Positions 63,015 to 64,000 of a stretch of DNA of 64,000 nucleotides are shown one piece after another. Below the pieces are notes generated by a model. The model was not told the origin of the DNA, made no database searches, and saw nothing but the letters and a program-made list of their open reading frames with translations. Position 1 is the first letter of the stretch; each line of letters begins with the position of its first letter. Source of the DNA: Wohlfahrtiimonas larvae (GTDB lineage Bacteria > Pseudomonadota > Gammaproteobacteria > Cardiobacteriales > Wohlfahrtiimonadaceae). The position numbers and the translations under genes are program-made. The DNA is taken from the NCBI RefSeq assembly GCF_039543665.1, contig NZ_BAABKE010000002.1:248001-312000 (forward strand), in the 5' to 3' direction.

Positions 63015-63641
63015 CTAATGAGTCATCACAATCCATCCTAATCCTTGTTCTTGTGAGTAATGGATAAATCTTTCTGTGGGTTCATTGCTGATGGAGAATC
63101 CTTTGCCAGGTTTTAGAATTACATTATGTAATGGCCATTTTACATTAGAAATAGAGACGTTTTCTAAGGTTGTAATCGGAATGATGCTAACATGTTTGAA
63201 TGATTTAGCTTCTAAAATGCGTTGGATTTTATGATTTAAAGAATATAATTCAGTTAGCCCATCTGTATGAAATATCTGTAAATCAGGATGATTGAGCAAA
63301 ATCATAAATAAGCTTAATTGATGATCTAATCTGCCACCTGTACCGCCAATCATGACGCAGTCGCTAATATTCAATGATACTGCTTTATTTAGTGCTATTT
63401 CTGTATCTAATAAATCTTTATCTGTCGGGAAAACTTCTGTTGGAATATGTGCAAATATTGTTTGACTATTTTCTTGACAAGAATCAAAGTCACCTACCCA
63501 CAGGTGCGGCTCAATATTTAAAAGTGAGCTGTGTTCGATGCCACCATCCACCGCAATGATGTAATCATTTTTTTGAAAAAAGTTTTTAAATTTAGTGTAA
63601 TCGATCGTGCCAGGTAACAATAAAATTAAGCGATCAAACAT
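63015..63641 (-). CDS. thiN: Thiamine pyrophosphokinase
   Basis: 208 residues. It transfers pyrophosphate from ATP to thiamine. Motifs are IIAVDGGIEHS, LWVGDFDS, PTDKDLLDTEIAL (nucleotide and metal site) and MIGGTGGRLDHQLS. The C-terminal domain carries the thiamine-binding serine region (KGFSISNEPT). No TPP riboswitch is visible in the 88-bp gap to ppa. It is divergent from ppa. Confidence 0.92.
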   Translation of the reverse strand: MFDRLILLLPGTIDYTKFKNFFQKNDYIIAVDGGIEHSSLLNIEPHLWVGDFDSCQENSQTIFAHIPTEVFPTDKDLLDTEIALNKAVSLNISDCVMIGGTGGRLDHQLSLFMILLNHPDLQIFHTDGLTELYSLNHKIQRILEAKSFKHVSIIPITTLENVSISNVKWPLHNVILKPGKGFSISNEPTERFIHYSQEQGLGWIVMTH

Positions 63642-63682
63642 TTTGAGCCTTTTGTTTCGTGGAAGTTGGGGGGAGAAAAATG

Positions 63683-63688
63683 TATAAT
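63683..63688 (+). promoter_or_regulatory. Likely -10 element of the ppa promoter
   Basis: A consensus TATAAT 41 bp before the ppa ATG. No good -35 at normal spacing is seen. Confidence 0.45.
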
Positions 63689-63729
63689 AACGCGTTTCTG
63701 ATTTTTCATCATTAAATAGAGGTTATAAT

Positions 63730-64000
63730 ATGAGTTTTGATTCAATCCCAGCTGCTAAAGATTTAAGCAAAATCACAGAAGATTTTAACTGTATTATTGA
63801 GATCCCAGCAGAATCTGATCCTGTTAAATACGAAATTGAAGATGATTTAGTATGGGTTGATCGTTTTGTGGGTACAAATATGCGTTACCCAGCAAACTAC
63901 GGCTATATTCCACAAACATTGTGTGATGATGGCGATGCATTGGATGTTTTAGTCGTGACACCATTCCCATTGATTCATGGCTGTGTTGTACGTGCGCGTC
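63730..64000 (+). CDS. ppa: Inorganic pyrophosphatase, 3' end outside window
   Basis: The first 90 codons are present and the frame is open to the window end. The translation starts MSFDSIPAAKDLSKITEDFNCIIEIP and continues KYEIEDDLVWVDRF, RYPANYGYIPQTLCDDGDALDVLV. That is the type I soluble pyrophosphatase, with metal-binding Asp residues in DGDALD (E. coli has DGDPVD at this place). GAGG precedes the ATG. It hydrolyses the pyrophosphate released by biosynthesis. Confidence 0.95.
   Translation, partial: MSFDSIPAAKDLSKITEDFNCIIEIPAESDPVKYEIEDDLVWVDRFVGTNMRYPANYGYIPQTLCDDGDALDVLVVTPFPLIHGCVVRAR

Noticed and set aside
63642..63729. TPP riboswitch for thiN
   Set aside because: The gap is short, shared with the ppa promoter, and lacks the conserved TPP aptamer blocks.
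1..64000. tRNA, rRNA, CRISPR arrays, prophage or insertion sequences
   Set aside because: The intergenic gaps were read for tRNA T-loops, regular spaced repeats, and transposase or integrase frames; none was found.

Overview
This is a 64 kb stretch of AT-rich gammaproteobacterial chromosome, densely coded on both strands. No rRNA, tRNA, CRISPR array, prophage or insertion sequence was recognised. Gammaproteobacterial markers include the divergent rluD/bamD pair, lptFG, ftsB, holC, a HexR-type regulator beside glucokinase, zapG (YhcB), pgeF and WaaA. The base composition and gene mix would fit Cardiobacteriales such as the Ignatzschineria/Wohlfahrtiimonas group. That placement is an impression and was not tested.

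Layout. 1-4.1 kb: 3' part of a giant coiled-coil AAA+ ATPase. 4.4-6.7 kb: an MHS-type transporter with an ornithine cyclodeaminase-family enzyme, bracketed by two near-identical terminator stems. 7-9.1 kb: a BCCT osmolyte transporter. 9.4-13 kb: a secreted protein, engB, glucokinase, hexR and truA, packed with overlaps. 13-23 kb: a complete histidine-degradation locus. hutI-hutG-hutH-permease-hutD (then yceI) run leftward, and hutU-hutC run rightward from a shared control region with HutC-like operators. HutG gives glutamate plus formamide, so no HutF route is needed. 23-25.6 kb: an orphan WapI-type immunity gene fused to the decayed 3' end of a second yeiH copy, then a YiiX-like hydrolase, intact yeiH and ftsB. 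25.7-30.1 kb: prfA, a CpdB-type nucleotidase without signal peptide, and an RpoS-like sigma factor. 30-38 kb: uspA, gapA, pepA, miaB, a DUF1963 protein, a lipoprotein, pgeF and rluD. 38-42.7 kb: bamD, waaA, an unknown redoxin-like protein and a long M48 metalloprotease. 43-49.7 kb: msrB, sirB2, then a PucR regulator divergent from an HAAAP permease, gabT and gabD (a GABA-catabolism operon). 50-55 kb: holC, tgt, lptF, lptG, and a membrane-anchored EEP-family protein. 55-64 kb: trkA-argG, zapG with a long amphipathic tail, crcB-trmJ-cysE, modABC with a ModE-like box, thiN and the start of ppa.

Most of the window is housekeeping. The more unusual material is: the large intercistronic hairpins inside the hut operon; the long, eukaryote-like urocanase; the chimeric wapI/yeiH junction; several perfect 16-18 bp palindromes in promoter regions (9255, 15669, 28885, 45398); the repeat-rich tails of the AAA+ protein and of ZapG; and the degenerate redoxin-like protein cotranslated with WaaA. 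I do not see a clear, wholly new multi-gene system. The strongest candidates for follow-up are listed as separate findings.
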